A DNA stretch of 64,000 nucleotides, from positions 124,001 through 188,000 of the forward strand of contig NZ_FNPX01000001.1 of the NCBI RefSeq assembly GCF_900107415.1, read 5' to 3'. Shown piece after piece: positions 29,433 through 38,799 of this stretch. The notes under the pieces are model-generated. The model saw only the letters and a program-made list of their open reading frames with translations, made no database searches and was not told the origin of the DNA. A program made the translations under genes and the position numbers. This DNA comes from Jannaschia faecimaris. Lineage in GTDB: Bacteria > Pseudomonadota > Alphaproteobacteria > Rhodobacterales > Rhodobacteraceae. Within the stretch, counting starts at the first letter, position 1. Each line of letters begins with the position of its first letter.

Positions 29433-31868
29433 TCAGCCGTCCAGCGCGTCCAACAGCGCGCGCGCATCCTGCGCGACGGGGTGGTTCTGACCGGCAAGGG
29501 TAAGCACGGTCTCGAAGGTCGCGCGTGCATCGGCGGCTTGGCCCAACGCGGCATGAACCTGTCCCAGACGCAGATGCACGGCGGGATCCCGCGGCAGACC
29601 CCGTGCGGCACGTTCCAGCAGGGGCAGCGCGCCTTCGGCGTTGCCACGACGGAAGGCGATCCAGCCAATCGTGTCCGATACGGCGGGATTCATCGTGCCT
29701 TGCAGGGGGGCCACGATGCGCGCGGCCCGGCGCAGCACATCCGGATCCGAAGTGTCTTCGGTCAGAAGGGACGCGAGGTTGTTCGCCGCTATTGCATCTG
29801 CCGGCTCCTCAGCGTGCAGCGATTCAAGCAGGGCGATGGCACCGGCCCTGTCGCCGACGACCTGCCGGCGATTCGATTCGATCAGGCGCAGGGGCCGCGA
29901 CGTCGGGTGTGTGGCCAGCCCCGCCGACAGAACGGTATCGGCATCGGTCCTTCGATCCTGTCCGGCCAGCAACCCAAAGAGCCGCAGGACGGGAACGTCC
30001 CCCGCCTGTCCCTGTGCAATCAGAGCGCGGTAGATTCGCTCGGGATGATCAACAGACCCCTCTTCACGCGCCAGGTCAGCGTCCAGCAAGCGAAGAGCGG
30101 TGTCATCGGGCCGCCGCACAAGCGCCAGGTTCAACTGCGTGCGCGCCGTCTCAAGGTCGCCGCGGGACACAAGCCCGGTGATTAGGCGCGAGAACGCACG
30201 CTGACGGTCCGGATCGGCGTCCAGCATACTACCAAACGTGCTCACCGCCTCTCCTGCCCGCCCCTGGCCCAAAAGGTAGGCCGCTTCGACAGGGGTGCGC
30301 AGCGTCAAGGCTTCGGGCGTGTCGATCTGGCGCAGCGTCGCCAAAATGCGCGCCACTCCGTTCCAGTCCGATCGCGCAATACGCAGATCGGCGAGAGTCC
30401 GGGCCAAATCCAGGTCCTGCGGGTGCGCTTCGTGCGCGACGTCCAGCACCCGCACCGCGACTGTTTCGCGCCCCTCGGACAGGAGCGCCATTGCATAGCG
30501 CTGCGCTTCGCGCGCGGCATGGCCCGAGACTTCGGCGGCATTCGCCAATTGCTCCAGCGCGAGGCCGCGATTGCCGTCCTGTTCGTGGGCGGCGGCCAGC
30601 AAGGTCATCAGCTCCGAGTCGCGGGGCCTTTGCGACAGGGCGCTGCGCATGTCGACGATAGCCTGCTTGGGGCGTTCCTCGTCGATGGCCCAAGTCGCGC
30701 GCAGCTTCAGCGCGCCCACATCGCCCGTATCTTCCGAGAGGACATCCGCCACCAGCCTGCGCGCTTCAGGACGGTTGCCCAGCCGGTCGTGCATCCGCGC
30801 TAGTAGGACTTTCAGAATGCCCACCTCCGGTGCATCGCCGGCCTCGGCGATCAACGCCGTCATTCCGGCAATGGCACCGTCCCGGTCGCCCATGTCAAAG
30901 CGGATCGATCGGTCCATCGCCGTATAGAGCGTCGCGGCAGAGGTCTCCACCGCCTCCTCATGCAGGCGGGCCAGTTCGGTAAGCGCCGCCTCGGACCCGC
31001 GCACACGCTGGATGAAGCGGACAAGGACACTGCGCATCTCGGTATCCCCCAAGGGGGCCCCATCGGCCAGCGCGCGCAGCACCGCCTCCGCCTCGTCACT
31101 ACGTCCGGTCGACATGTGCCGCGCGACCAGGAGGCCCGCGATTTGCGGGTCGTTGGGATAGAGCGCTGCAAGCTCCATCAGGCGCGTCTCGGCAGCATCG
31201 GCGCGGTCGGTCTGAGCCAGAAGGCGAATGCGCAGCAATTGCAGCTTTGCGTCATGCGGGTTCACCGCCAGCGCCGCATCAAGAACCGGCAGCGCAGCAG
31301 CGGGTTTTTCGCCGCTTGTCAGGTTGTCGAGCGCGATGCGGGTCAGAACGGGATGGTCCGCACGGATGTCGAGCAGGGTCAGCGCCTCGTCGGCAATTTC
31401 GTCCTGAAGGGGCCGGTTGGACTGGCTGCGGGCGATACGGAACCGCGCGGCAAGGCGTAGCGCACGGGAGTCGAGCGCGGCCGCGTCGATCGCTTCGGCC
31501 GCATCCGCCTGCCGGTCGAGCGCGCGCCAGTTTGCACTGATCAGCGCGATTTCACCCAACTTGGAACGAAATTCCAGCGTTTCGGGGAAACGCTCGGCCA
31601 GCAGGGTGAACTCCTGCTCGGCCTGGCGGATATCGCCCTGCGCCATGAAGGACGCCGCGATGGCGGCACGGGAGTCGGCATGGTCCGGATCGATCTTGAG
31701 CGCGTTGCGGAACTGGATCACGGCGCGCGCGTGATCGCCCTGCTGTGCAAAGGACTGACCGCTGGTCAGATAGTCCGACAGGCGCTCCCCTTCGGATTTG
31801 CAACCCGACACCATCAGCGCCACGGCAAGAACCGCAGCGCTCGTCCGGAGGACGTGCTTGATCGTCAT
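29433..31868 (-). CDS. TPR-repeat lipoprotein of the exosortase/EPS system (PrsT-like)
   Basis: The 811-residue protein has a lipoprotein signal peptide with lipobox VSGC (C23) and about twenty tetratricopeptide-like helical repeats spread over the rest (for example HARAVIQFRNALKIDPDHAD near residue 45 and the last copy near 760-800). This matches the long TPR lipoproteins found next to exosortase genes. Such proteins probably scaffold secretion or assembly at the outer or inner membrane; the mechanism is not known. The gene lies between the initiating sugar transferase and xrtD in one minus-strand operon. ATG 31868 places the signal peptide first. Confidence 0.85.
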   Translation of the reverse strand: MTIKHVLRTSAAVLAVALMVSGCKSEGERLSDYLTSGQSFAQQGDHARAVIQFRNALKIDPDHADSRAAIAASFMAQGDIRQAEQEFTLLAERFPETLEFRSKLGEIALISANWRALDRQADAAEAIDAAALDSRALRLAARFRIARSQSNRPLQDEIADEALTLLDIRADHPVLTRIALDNLTSGEKPAAALPVLDAALAVNPHDAKLQLLRIRLLAQTDRADAAETRLMELAALYPNDPQIAGLLVARHMSTGRSDEAEAVLRALADGAPLGDTEMRSVLVRFIQRVRGSEAALTELARLHEEAVETSAATLYTAMDRSIRFDMGDRDGAIAGMTALIAEAGDAPEVGILKVLLARMHDRLGNRPEARRLVADVLSEDTGDVGALKLRATWAIDEERPKQAIVDMRSALSQRPRDSELMTLLAAAHEQDGNRGLALEQLANAAEVSGHAAREAQRYAMALLSEGRETVAVRVLDVAHEAHPQDLDLARTLADLRIARSDWNGVARILATLRQIDTPEALTLRTPVEAAYLLGQGRAGEAVSTFGSMLDADPDRQRAFSRLITGLVSRGDLETARTQLNLALVRRPDDTALRLLDADLAREEGSVDHPERIYRALIAQGQAGDVPVLRLFGLLAGQDRRTDADTVLSAGLATHPTSRPLRLIESNRRQVVGDRAGAIALLESLHAEEPADAIAANNLASLLTEDTSDPDVLRRAARIVAPLQGTMNPAVSDTIGWIAFRRGNAEGALPLLERAARGLPRDPAVHLRLGQVHAALGQAADARATFETVLTLAGQNHPVAQDARALLDALDG

Positions 31869-31967
31869 ATCACTGAACCCGTTCTGCTCGGTTCTTGTTT
31901 TATGCTCGGCAGCCTGCCCCATGCGCACCCACCGGGCAAACCCGGCAACGCCACCCATGTGGATAAG

Positions 31968-32654
31968 TCAGCGACCTGTGGCTCGCAGGACAACACCCAC
32001 CGTTGCGGCAATGATCGTCAGATCAGTCAGCAGCGACAAGGCCCGGTCATAGGTCAGGTCGAAGTCGGCGCGCGCGGCAAAGGTCGTCGCGTTGCGGTCC
32101 GACACCTGCCAATTGCCGGTCAGGCCAGGACGCAGGCGGAAGTAGGTGTGGCCCGGATAGAGGACGCGCTGTTCGGGGAGCATGGGGCGCGGACCGACCA
32201 GGCTCATGTCGCCGGTCAGAACATTCCAAAGCTGCGGCAACTCGTCCAGCGACGTCCGGCGGATGAGCTGCCCCAGCCGCGTGATGCGAGGATCATTGGC
32301 CAGCTTCTGGTTTCGGACCCACTCGGCACGGGCCGTGGGATTGCCGTCCAGATGCGCCGCAAGCGCGGCATCTGCATCGACCACCATCGAGCGCAGCTTC
32401 CACATGCGGAACCGACGCCCGCCGCGGCCCAGCCGGTCTTGACTGTAGAACGCGGGACCACCGTCACAGGCCACGATCAACGCGATCAGCGCGACCAGCG
32501 GCAAAGCGACCGGCGCGGCCAGCATCACCAGCAGAATGTCCAAACCCCGCTTGAGGTGTTCGCGATATGACAGGCCGCCCACCGGGTGGGCATCGGGCTG
32601 CGCCACGGCAGTCGCACCGGCCATTACGGACTTTGGATCGAACTGTAAGGTCAT
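31968..32654 (-). CDS. Undecaprenyl-phosphate sugar-1-phosphate transferase (ExoY/PssY type)
   Basis: This enzyme starts polysaccharide repeat synthesis by moving a sugar 1-phosphate onto undecaprenyl phosphate. The 228-residue protein is the short, single-anchor form: one hydrophobic segment (about 38-58, LDILLVMLAAPVALPLVALI) and the cytoplasmic catalytic domain with FRMWKLRSMVVDAD, DPRITRLGQLIRRTSLDELPQ and MSLVGPRPMLPEQ. ATG 32654 follows AAGGGG; the open frame to 32810 is not used. It heads the operon with the TPR lipoprotein and exosortase and diverges from the ATPase gene across 287 bases. Confidence 0.93.
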   Translation of the reverse strand: MTLQFDPKSVMAGATAVAQPDAHPVGGLSYREHLKRGLDILLVMLAAPVALPLVALIALIVACDGGPAFYSQDRLGRGGRRFRMWKLRSMVVDADAALAAHLDGNPTARAEWVRNQKLANDPRITRLGQLIRRTSLDELPQLWNVLTGDMSLVGPRPMLPEQRVLYPGHTYFRLRPGLTGNWQVSDRNATTFAARADFDLTYDRALSLLTDLTIIAATVGVVLRATGR

Positions 32655-32941
32655 CGTGAACGTCCCCTTGGTGTCGTTTCGGGACAACGGCCCGGCTGAC
32701 GCTCTTATGGCGGGGAGGAAGGGCCGGTTTATGGCCCGTTGACCCTGAATCGTGGCGGTATCGGTGTGATTTCGAGACGGAATGAGGCGCGGCCTGAAAG
32801 ACGGCGCCAAGTGCCCTCAATTGCCCAGCCCCCCGCCTTAGTCCTGTCCAATTCTAATCGAATAAAGGGGAACAGTTTTGCGACCTGCCGACCGCAGGGA
32901 AACAATACGACGAAAATCGAACTACTGAATTGGAATACGGG
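32655..32941. promoter_or_regulatory. 287-bp divergent regulatory space at the centre of the EPS locus
   Basis: This interval separates the sugar transferase operon (minus) from the ATPase-wzz-kinase operon (plus). The right half (about 32845-32935) is AT-rich, as expected for promoters. No operator dyad or sigma-70 pair stands out well enough to assign. Confidence 0.4.
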
Positions 32942-33835
32942 ATGAGCCAGCTTCAAAGTCTTTATGAGGAGCATTTCGGAATGACCGGACGCCCCTTTTG
33001 CGGGCTGACTGATGCACACGTAATCCATTGGGGCACAGCGCAAATCCGGGCGCAGGCCGCGCTCGACTATGGCCTGATGGCCGGGGCTGCGTTCACCGTC
33101 ATCACCGGCGAGGCCGGGTCGGGAAAGACCTCTCTTTTGCTCAACATGGTGGAGAATGCCGCCGAGTCGGTGAAGGTCGCGTTTGTCCAGGGCCTGCGCC
33201 GCGGTGGCGCGTCGGTCATGCCTTGGATCCTGCAATCCTTGGGTCATGAAGTGACCGGCGACGAGGCCGAGACCGTCCTCTATACGCGGGTCCAAGACCT
33301 TTTGATCGAAGAGTATGCCGCGGGCCGCCGCGTCGCGCTGATCTTCGATGAGGCCCAGAACCTGTCGACCGCCGCCTTGGATGAGTTGCGCGTCCTTACC
33401 AACATCAACACCGCCCGCGACCAGTTGGTGCAGATCGTCTTGTGCGGCCAGCCCACCCTGCTCGCGCACCTGCAATCGCCGGATCTGGGCGGCTTGTCCC
33501 AGCGCGTTGCCTCCTGGGGTCATCTGAACCCGCTGTCGCGCACCGATCTGGATGGCTACATCGGTACACGCCTGGCATCGGCCGGCGGCCCCGAAGATCT
33601 GTTCACCGCCGAGGCGCTGGACATGATCCAAGAGGCGACCGGCGGCCTGCCACGCCCGATCAATCAGCTTTGCGAACTTGCCCTGGTCTACGCGATGACT
33701 GGCGGCGGCGCGGAAATCGACGCGCCCGTCGTACGTCAGGTGCTGGAGGACGGGTTGTTCATGCCGCCCGCAATACCGGCACCGCCGGAACCCGTGAAAC
33801 CCCGCGACGGGCGCCTGCGCCTGGCCGTGGGCTGA
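32942..33835 (+). CDS. ExeA-like AAA ATPase associated with exosortase/EPS loci
   Basis: The 297-residue AAA-type ATPase has Walker A GEAGSGKT (about 55-62), Walker B VALIFDEAQN and the sensor VLCGQPTLLAHL, and starts with LYEEHFGMTGRPFCGLTD, the common opening of the ExeA/GspA-like ATPases that accompany exosortases and Wzz proteins. The role is unknown; in such loci it probably couples ATP use to polysaccharide or protein export. ATG 32942 is chosen; a TTG four codons upstream is possible. A 23-base gap separates it from the chain-length gene. Confidence 0.88.
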   Translation: MSQLQSLYEEHFGMTGRPFCGLTDAHVIHWGTAQIRAQAALDYGLMAGAAFTVITGEAGSGKTSLLLNMVENAAESVKVAFVQGLRRGGASVMPWILQSLGHEVTGDEAETVLYTRVQDLLIEEYAAGRRVALIFDEAQNLSTAALDELRVLTNINTARDQLVQIVLCGQPTLLAHLQSPDLGGLSQRVASWGHLNPLSRTDLDGYIGTRLASAGGPEDLFTAEALDMIQEATGGLPRPINQLCELALVYAMTGGGAEIDAPVVRQVLEDGLFMPPAIPAPPEPVKPRDGRLRLAVG

Positions 33836-33858
33836 TCGGTCAGGGTGGGGACACTGAC

Positions 33859-35385
33859 ATGATGAACGAAATTCGCTTCTACGCTTCGCTGTTCCGGCGG
33901 CGGCTCGGTTGGTTCCTTTTGGTCGTTCTGGTCATGACCGGCACGGGCGTCGGCGTGGCCGTCAGCTTGCCTCCCGTTTACGCGGCCAAGGCACGCCTGG
34001 TCGTCGAATCCGAGAAGATCCCGGACGAGCTCGCCGCCTCCACCGTGCAAACTCAGGCGCTGGAGCACCTTGAGATCATCCAACAGCGCCTGCTGTCGCG
34101 TGAGAACCTCCTCGACATGGCGAACCGCCTCCAAGTGTACGGTAGCGATCGCCCGGCACCCGACCAGATCGTCAGTGACATGCGTCAGCGCATCACGCTG
34201 GAAATCACCGGCGGGCAGCCCCGCCCCCGCGATCCAATCAAAGCCACGATCCTGATCGTCGGCTTCGAGGCCGAGACGGCGATCATGTCAGCGGCCGTTG
34301 CCAATGAATTGGTGACACGCGTCATGGCCGAAGACGTTGACATGCGCACCACCGTGGCACGCCAGACGCTGGAATTCTTCGACCAGGAAGTTTCTCGCCT
34401 GCAACAACAGCTGTCGCAAAGCGGCGCGGTCCTGCTGGCGTTTCAACAGGAAAATCAAGACCTTCTGCCCGGTACTCGCGACCTGCGCCAAGCTCGCGTC
34501 GCCGCCATCGAGGCCGAGCTTTCCCGGATCGAACGGGATACGAGCGATCTGCTCCGCGAGCGGGAACGTCTGACACGCCTGCACGAGTCGATCCGTCGCC
34601 GCGAAGGCCGTCCGAATCTGGGCTACGAGGCGCGCCAGATCGCGGCGCTGCGCGAAACGCTGGCCAATCTGCCGTCGGGCGACCCTGGTGCGGACGATAT
34701 CGCGGCACGCATCAATTCCTTGACACGCCGCATGGAGGCCACCGAGGGACCCGGTACGGAACGAACCGCCTATCACCGCCACCGCGACGAGATCGACGCT
34801 CGCATCGCCGAAGAAGACGTTCGCCGCATCGACCTTGTCGACGAGCTTGAGATCCTGCGCACCGGACTGGCGCTGGCTCCCGTCAAGGCCGCCGAGTTCG
34901 CCAGCCTGGAGCGGGATCACAACAACCTGCAGGCGCTCTATGATCAGGCGTTGGAGGCCAAGGCCCTCGCTGAGACGGGCGACGCCATCGAATCCCTGTC
35001 CAAGGGGCAGCGTATCGGCGTGATCGAGCAAGCCTCCATCCCCCGCCAACCAGACCGGCCCAACCGCAAGATCGTCGCGATTGCCGGGCTTGCCGGCGGC
35101 ATCTTCCTCGGCCTGCTGGTCGTCGTGATGATGGAACTTCGCCTTGGCTTCCTGCGCCGTCCCGCCGATCTGGAACGGCGTCTGGGCATCACCCCGATCG
35201 CCACCCTGCCCTTCTTCGAAGATGAAGAAACCCAGCCCGTTGCCACTGGGCGCAGCCTGCAACGCAAGCTCTGCGTCGCTGCGGCCGCTGTCATCGCGCT
35301 GGCTGTTGCGGGGGGCTTGATCTCCGGATACCTGCCCGGCCCCGCCGAAATCGCATCGCGTCTTGTCTCGTCCGACATTCTCTGA
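33859..35385 (+). CDS. Wzz/GumC-type polysaccharide chain-length and export protein
   Basis: The 508-residue inner-membrane protein has an N-terminal membrane helix (about 17-37), a large periplasmic part with long coiled-coil stretches (about 165-345, e.g. LEFFDQEVSRLQQQLSQSG), a second helix (about 405-426) after the Pro-rich PRQPDRPNRK, and a third hydrophobic stretch near the C-terminus (471-491). This is the polysaccharide co-polymerase layout that sets chain length and contacts Wza and the BY-kinase. The third hydrophobic segment is unusual, as the kinase domain is separate. Starts at 33859 or 33862 are equivalent (MM). Confidence 0.88.
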   Translation: MMNEIRFYASLFRRRLGWFLLVVLVMTGTGVGVAVSLPPVYAAKARLVVESEKIPDELAASTVQTQALEHLEIIQQRLLSRENLLDMANRLQVYGSDRPAPDQIVSDMRQRITLEITGGQPRPRDPIKATILIVGFEAETAIMSAAVANELVTRVMAEDVDMRTTVARQTLEFFDQEVSRLQQQLSQSGAVLLAFQQENQDLLPGTRDLRQARVAAIEAELSRIERDTSDLLRERERLTRLHESIRRREGRPNLGYEARQIAALRETLANLPSGDPGADDIAARINSLTRRMEATEGPGTERTAYHRHRDEIDARIAEEDVRRIDLVDELEILRTGLALAPVKAAEFASLERDHNNLQALYDQALEAKALAETGDAIESLSKGQRIGVIEQASIPRQPDRPNRKIVAIAGLAGGIFLGLLVVVMMELRLGFLRRPADLERRLGITPIATLPFFEDEETQPVATGRSLQRKLCVAAAAVIALAVAGGLISGYLPGPAEIASRLVSSDIL

Positions 35386-35410
35386 CGCGCCCCACCGAAA
35401 GGATCACGAC

Positions 35411-36292
35411 ATGGACCGTATCCAAGCCGCCATCGCACGTGCCCGCACAGCCCGCGAAGCCGTCCTCGCCGGCCACACCGCGCCCGGGCCCCAACCCGCC
35501 GCGCAGCCGGCGGTGTCGCCGCGCCCGGCAGACCCAGTTCCAGAACCGGCCAAGTCGACGACTGATCAGTCTTGGGATGCGTTGCAGTGGTTCGAACCCG
35601 ACCCCGCACATCTGACCAAGCGCCGCATCGTGACCCGAGAAAGCGGCCCCAAAAGCGCGCCCTTCGACGTGCTGCGAACCCGCGCCCTGCAGCAGATGTC
35701 AGCGCAAGGGTGGAAGCGCCTGGCCGTCACCTCCCCCGGACCCGGCTGCGGCAAGTCGACCGTCACGATGAACCTTGCCTTCTCGCTGGCGCGGCGGCCT
35801 GACATTCGTACGCTGGTGATCGATCTGGATCTGCGCCGCCCGATGCTGGCGAACCTTTTGGGCATAAAGGACCGGCACGAGATCTCTTCTGTCATCCGCG
35901 GCACGTCTGACGCGCGCAGCCAGATCGTGCGCGTAGCCGACAACCTGGTCTTTGCGACCACGCGGACGCCGGTTCACGACCCGGCGGAACTGCTACAGGG
36001 TCGTCGTATCGGCGACATGCTTACGCGGTTGGAGGAGGATTTTGCCCCCGATGTCATCCTGTTCGACCTGCCCCCGATGATGGTCAGCGACGATGCAATC
36101 GCCTTCATGCCCAACGCCGACTGCGCCCTGATGATCGCCGCCGCCGAACAAAGTACGCTAAGCCAGGTCGATATCTGCGAGAAGGAACTGGCCGCGCAGA
36201 CAAGCGTGCTGGGCGTCGTTCTGAACAAATGCAATCATCAGAGCGAGGGGCAGCGCTACGGCTATGCCTATGGGTCCGACGTCGATGGCTGA
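35411..36292 (+). CDS. CpsD/CapB-family tyrosine-kinase-like ATPase (BY-kinase)
   Basis: The 293-residue ParA/MinD-type ATPase is the cytoplasmic partner of the preceding Wzz-like protein. It has Walker A SPGPGCGKST (108-117), Walker A' LVIDLDLRRP and Walker B VILFDLPPM. BY-kinases autophosphorylate a C-terminal Tyr cluster to control polymer length; the tail here (QRYGYAYGSDVDG) carries three closely spaced tyrosines. A Pro/Ala-rich linker (about 25-48) leads in. AAAGGA precedes ATG 35411; the frame upstream overlaps wzz. Confidence 0.88.
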   Translation: MDRIQAAIARARTAREAVLAGHTAPGPQPAAQPAVSPRPADPVPEPAKSTTDQSWDALQWFEPDPAHLTKRRIVTRESGPKSAPFDVLRTRALQQMSAQGWKRLAVTSPGPGCGKSTVTMNLAFSLARRPDIRTLVIDLDLRRPMLANLLGIKDRHEISSVIRGTSDARSQIVRVADNLVFATTRTPVHDPAELLQGRRIGDMLTRLEEDFAPDVILFDLPPMMVSDDAIAFMPNADCALMIAAAEQSTLSQVDICEKELAAQTSVLGVVLNKCNHQSEGQRYGYAYGSDVDG

Positions 36293-36827
36293 ACCGCGGC
36301 CCGGCCCCGTCGCTCGGGGCCTGCGCGCCGTGGCACGAATACTGGATCCCGGCGTATTGCTGCATGGGGTCCGGATGCTGAATTACCACGGCTACGCCCA
36401 CGTACGCCCGCGCCGCGCCATGACCTGCGGCAAGAATGTCCGGATCGCGCCGAACGCCTCGTTCCGCAATGGTGAGCGAATTACCCTCGGCGACGCGGTC
36501 CAATTGGGCGAACGTGTATCCCTCTGGGCGGGCAAGACGTCCGCGCGCATTGCAGTCGGCGACCGAACGACATTGGGTCCGGATGTTTTTGTGACGGCGG
36601 CTGACTACGGGCTGGCGGCGGATCAACGGATCGTCGATCAGCCGATGACTGAACGCGATGTTGTGATCGGGGCGGATTGCTGGATCGGGACCAAGGTCGT
36701 CATTACCGCCGGGGTGACGCTGGGCGACGGCTGCGTGATCGGGGCCGGATCGGTCGTCACCCGCAACGTTCCCGGCGGGGCCATCGCCGCCGGGATTCCG
36801 GCCCGTGTGCTCAGGCAGCGCGACTAG
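36285..36827 (+). CDS. Hexapeptide-repeat acyltransferase (WcaF/WcaB-like)
   Basis: The protein (180 residues from ATG 36285; 36264 and 36270 are also possible) has left-handed beta-helix hexapeptide repeats (ITLGDAVQLGERVSL, then VVIGADCWIGTKVVITAGV and VTLGDGCVIGAGSVVTRN) and the terminal PGGAIAAGIPARVL of sugar O-acetyltransferases. It probably acetylates the exopolysaccharide or its precursor. It overlaps the end of the kinase gene and is convergent with the GT2 gene by four bases. Confidence 0.82.
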   Translation: MAEPRPGPVARGLRAVARILDPGVLLHGVRMLNYHGYAHVRPRRAMTCGKNVRIAPNASFRNGERITLGDAVQLGERVSLWAGKTSARIAVGDRTTLGPDVFVTAADYGLAADQRIVDQPMTERDVVIGADCWIGTKVVITAGVTLGDGCVIGAGSVVTRNVPGGAIAAGIPARVLRQRD

Positions 36828-37639
36828 CCGCGCATCATCCAGATCATCCGTGCGCAGCGCAGGCGGATCAACGTCCCCAGCGCGCGCAGTTTCTCGGGCG
36901 CGCTCAGACCTGATTCTGACAGGACCCTCGGTGCTTGGACCAACGCCGATATCGGCATCGCCAATGCACGCAGCGACCAGGCCAACGCGCGCCCGCCGCG
37001 CGCCCGGTGCAGTTCCCGCGCCTCGGACATCAGACGCCGCCACTTGCGCGCCAGTGCAGCCCAATCGCCCCGCGACGGGTGCATGACCTTCAGGTCAGCA
37101 CGATATGTCACCGGAAGCCCCGATGCCCGCGCCCGCAGACCCCAATCTTTGTCTTCGGACAAGCCGCCCCGAAATGGCCCCACGGCATCGAAGACGGCGC
37201 GCGGGACGACCATGTTCGCCGTCACCGAGAACCCATCCGATGCGATGTAGCGGGCATTGTCGAAGGCGAAGACCTGCTCGAACGCCTGGGCACCTGACAG
37301 GGGGCGGGGCGTTTCATGAAACACCTCCACCGCGCCGCCAACCGGCCCCGGTCCGCAGGTAAGCGCGATGCGGACCCAATCGGGTGACGGCAAACAATCG
37401 GCATCCAGAAACAGCAAGAGAGGCGCATCCGTTTCAGCCACGCCCCGGTTGCGGGCGGCGGCGGCCCCCGGTTCAGTCTCGACGATCAAGCGGGCATTTC
37501 CGACATCGACCGGATCGCGCGACCCGTTGTCGACGACAACAACATCGACGCCTTCGGGTACGTTCAGCGCGGCAAGGCAGCGCGACAGCCGGTCCTGATC
37601 GTCCTTGTGGGGAATGATGATCGCGGCCCGCGCGGTCAT
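36824..37639 (-). CDS. Glycosyltransferase family 2 protein
   Basis: The 271-residue GT-A enzyme begins AAIIIPHKDDQDRLSRCLAAL, has the VVVVDNGSRD nucleotide site, the metal-binding DXD-type LLFLDADCLP and the GLSEDKDWGLRARASG acceptor-side acidic motif. It is the third gene of a minus-strand operon (FrhB-like, pyruvyl transferase, GT2) with ATGA overlaps. It likely builds the exopolysaccharide repeat unit; donor and linkage are unknown. The C-terminal 60 residues are Arg/Leu-rich and amphipathic, consistent with membrane association. Confidence 0.86.
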   Translation of the reverse strand: MTARAAIIIPHKDDQDRLSRCLAALNVPEGVDVVVVDNGSRDPVDVGNARLIVETEPGAAAARNRGVAETDAPLLLFLDADCLPSPDWVRIALTCGPGPVGGAVEVFHETPRPLSGAQAFEQVFAFDNARYIASDGFSVTANMVVPRAVFDAVGPFRGGLSEDKDWGLRARASGLPVTYRADLKVMHPSRGDWAALARKWRRLMSEARELHRARGGRALAWSLRALAMPISALVQAPRVLSESGLSAPEKLRALGTLIRLRCARMIWMMRG

Positions 37640-38799
37640 GTCTTGGCCAGAACGCCCCGCAGCGCATCCTCGTATCGCCGGAGGCGCATGCGCCCCCGGT
37701 CCGCCGCCTGATCGACCTCCCGCGCGACAAGGGTGCGGTTAACCCAGGCGTCGGCGACTGCCGCCTTGATCGTCTCTGCGTCCTGCGATGTGCAATCGAC
37801 CGTGCGGGTATAGCCGAGCGAGCCGAACAGCCCCGCGAACTTGCGGCTGTAAGCCATCGGCACAACCGGCACGCCAGTCGAAAACGCGGCGATGCAGGCA
37901 TGCATTCGCGCGCCAAGGAAAAAATCCATCGCAGAGATATATCCCTTCGCGGCGGACGGGTTTGCAAAGGCCGGGGCCAGCACCGTGCCCGGATGCCTTG
38001 CAGCCAATGCCTCGCAGGCGCGGAAATCATCCTCGCCCACCATCGGCCCGTCGGGCACGATCACGTGGGGGATCAGGTGCACTTCGGCCTTCTGGGTGTG
38101 GAAGTAGGCAATCAGGTCGTCGATCAGAGCCGGATAATCCAGCCCGATCCCGAACTCGTTCCTGCCGGTATATCCCCCCGCCATCAGCAAGCCCGAGACG
38201 TTCAGCCCGACCTTTGTCGCATCGCCCAAAGCAGGCCTTTCCCCCGCGGGCATCCGCAGCGCCACGTCGGATGCCAGGATCGGCGGAGCCTTCACGCCAA
38301 GCTCGGCCATGTGATCGCGCGACGGCTCGTCCCGTACAGCGACGAGGGCGCAGCGGTTAAGGTGCATACGGGCCGCGACCCGTGACGTGCGTTTGGTAAA
38401 GGGGCCCACGGTCTGCGGCGCGAAGACATAGGGTTTGCCTGCCAAGTGCGCCAGCGCCTTGAGAACGAACATCAGGCGGAGACGTTTGGTGCCGTAGATG
38501 TCGGCGAAACTGTCCCCGCCACCAATGTCGATCACCGCATCGGTCTGTCTCAACTCCGCCCAATAGCCTGCGCGCGCCTTGATCCACTTGCCCGACAGGG
38601 GAACAATACGAATATCGTCGCCGGTGATGTAAGACTCCCGAGCGTCGGGGTAATCGGCCAGCGTGATCTGCAACGTACGCCCCAGGTTGGATGCGACATC
38701 GCGCAGGATCGCCACCTGCGCCACGCTGAGCGCGCCCACGCCCAGGTTGTGCGACCGCGTGGAGTGCAGCAGCAAAAGCACGCGAAGCGGCCTGCTCAC
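37636..38799 (-). CDS. Polysaccharide pyruvyl transferase family protein
   Basis: The 387-residue protein belongs to the CsaB/WcaK family that places ketal pyruvate on sugars or, in some members, acts as a glycosyltransferase-like enzyme. It shows the N-terminal HNLGVGALSVAQVAIL (NxGD-type) loop, AVIDIGGGDSFADIYG and the C-terminal DFFLGARMHACIAAFSTG, which carries the family's conserved RxHxxI-type residues. It overlaps its neighbours on both sides by four bases. Confidence 0.88.
   Translation of the reverse strand: MSRPLRVLLLLHSTRSHNLGVGALSVAQVAILRDVASNLGRTLQITLADYPDARESYITGDDIRIVPLSGKWIKARAGYWAELRQTDAVIDIGGGDSFADIYGTKRLRLMFVLKALAHLAGKPYVFAPQTVGPFTKRTSRVAARMHLNRCALVAVRDEPSRDHMAELGVKAPPILASDVALRMPAGERPALGDATKVGLNVSGLLMAGGYTGRNEFGIGLDYPALIDDLIAYFHTQKAEVHLIPHVIVPDGPMVGEDDFRACEALAARHPGTVLAPAFANPSAAKGYISAMDFFLGARMHACIAAFSTGVPVVPMAYSRKFAGLFGSLGYTRTVDCTSQDAETIKAAVADAWVNRTLVAREVDQAADRGRMRLRRYEDALRGVLAKT

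Noticed and set aside
27961-30185. Several plus-strand open frames over xrtD and the TPR lipoprotein gene
   Set aside because: They oppose clear exosortase and TPR coding sequence and carry no recognisable domains.
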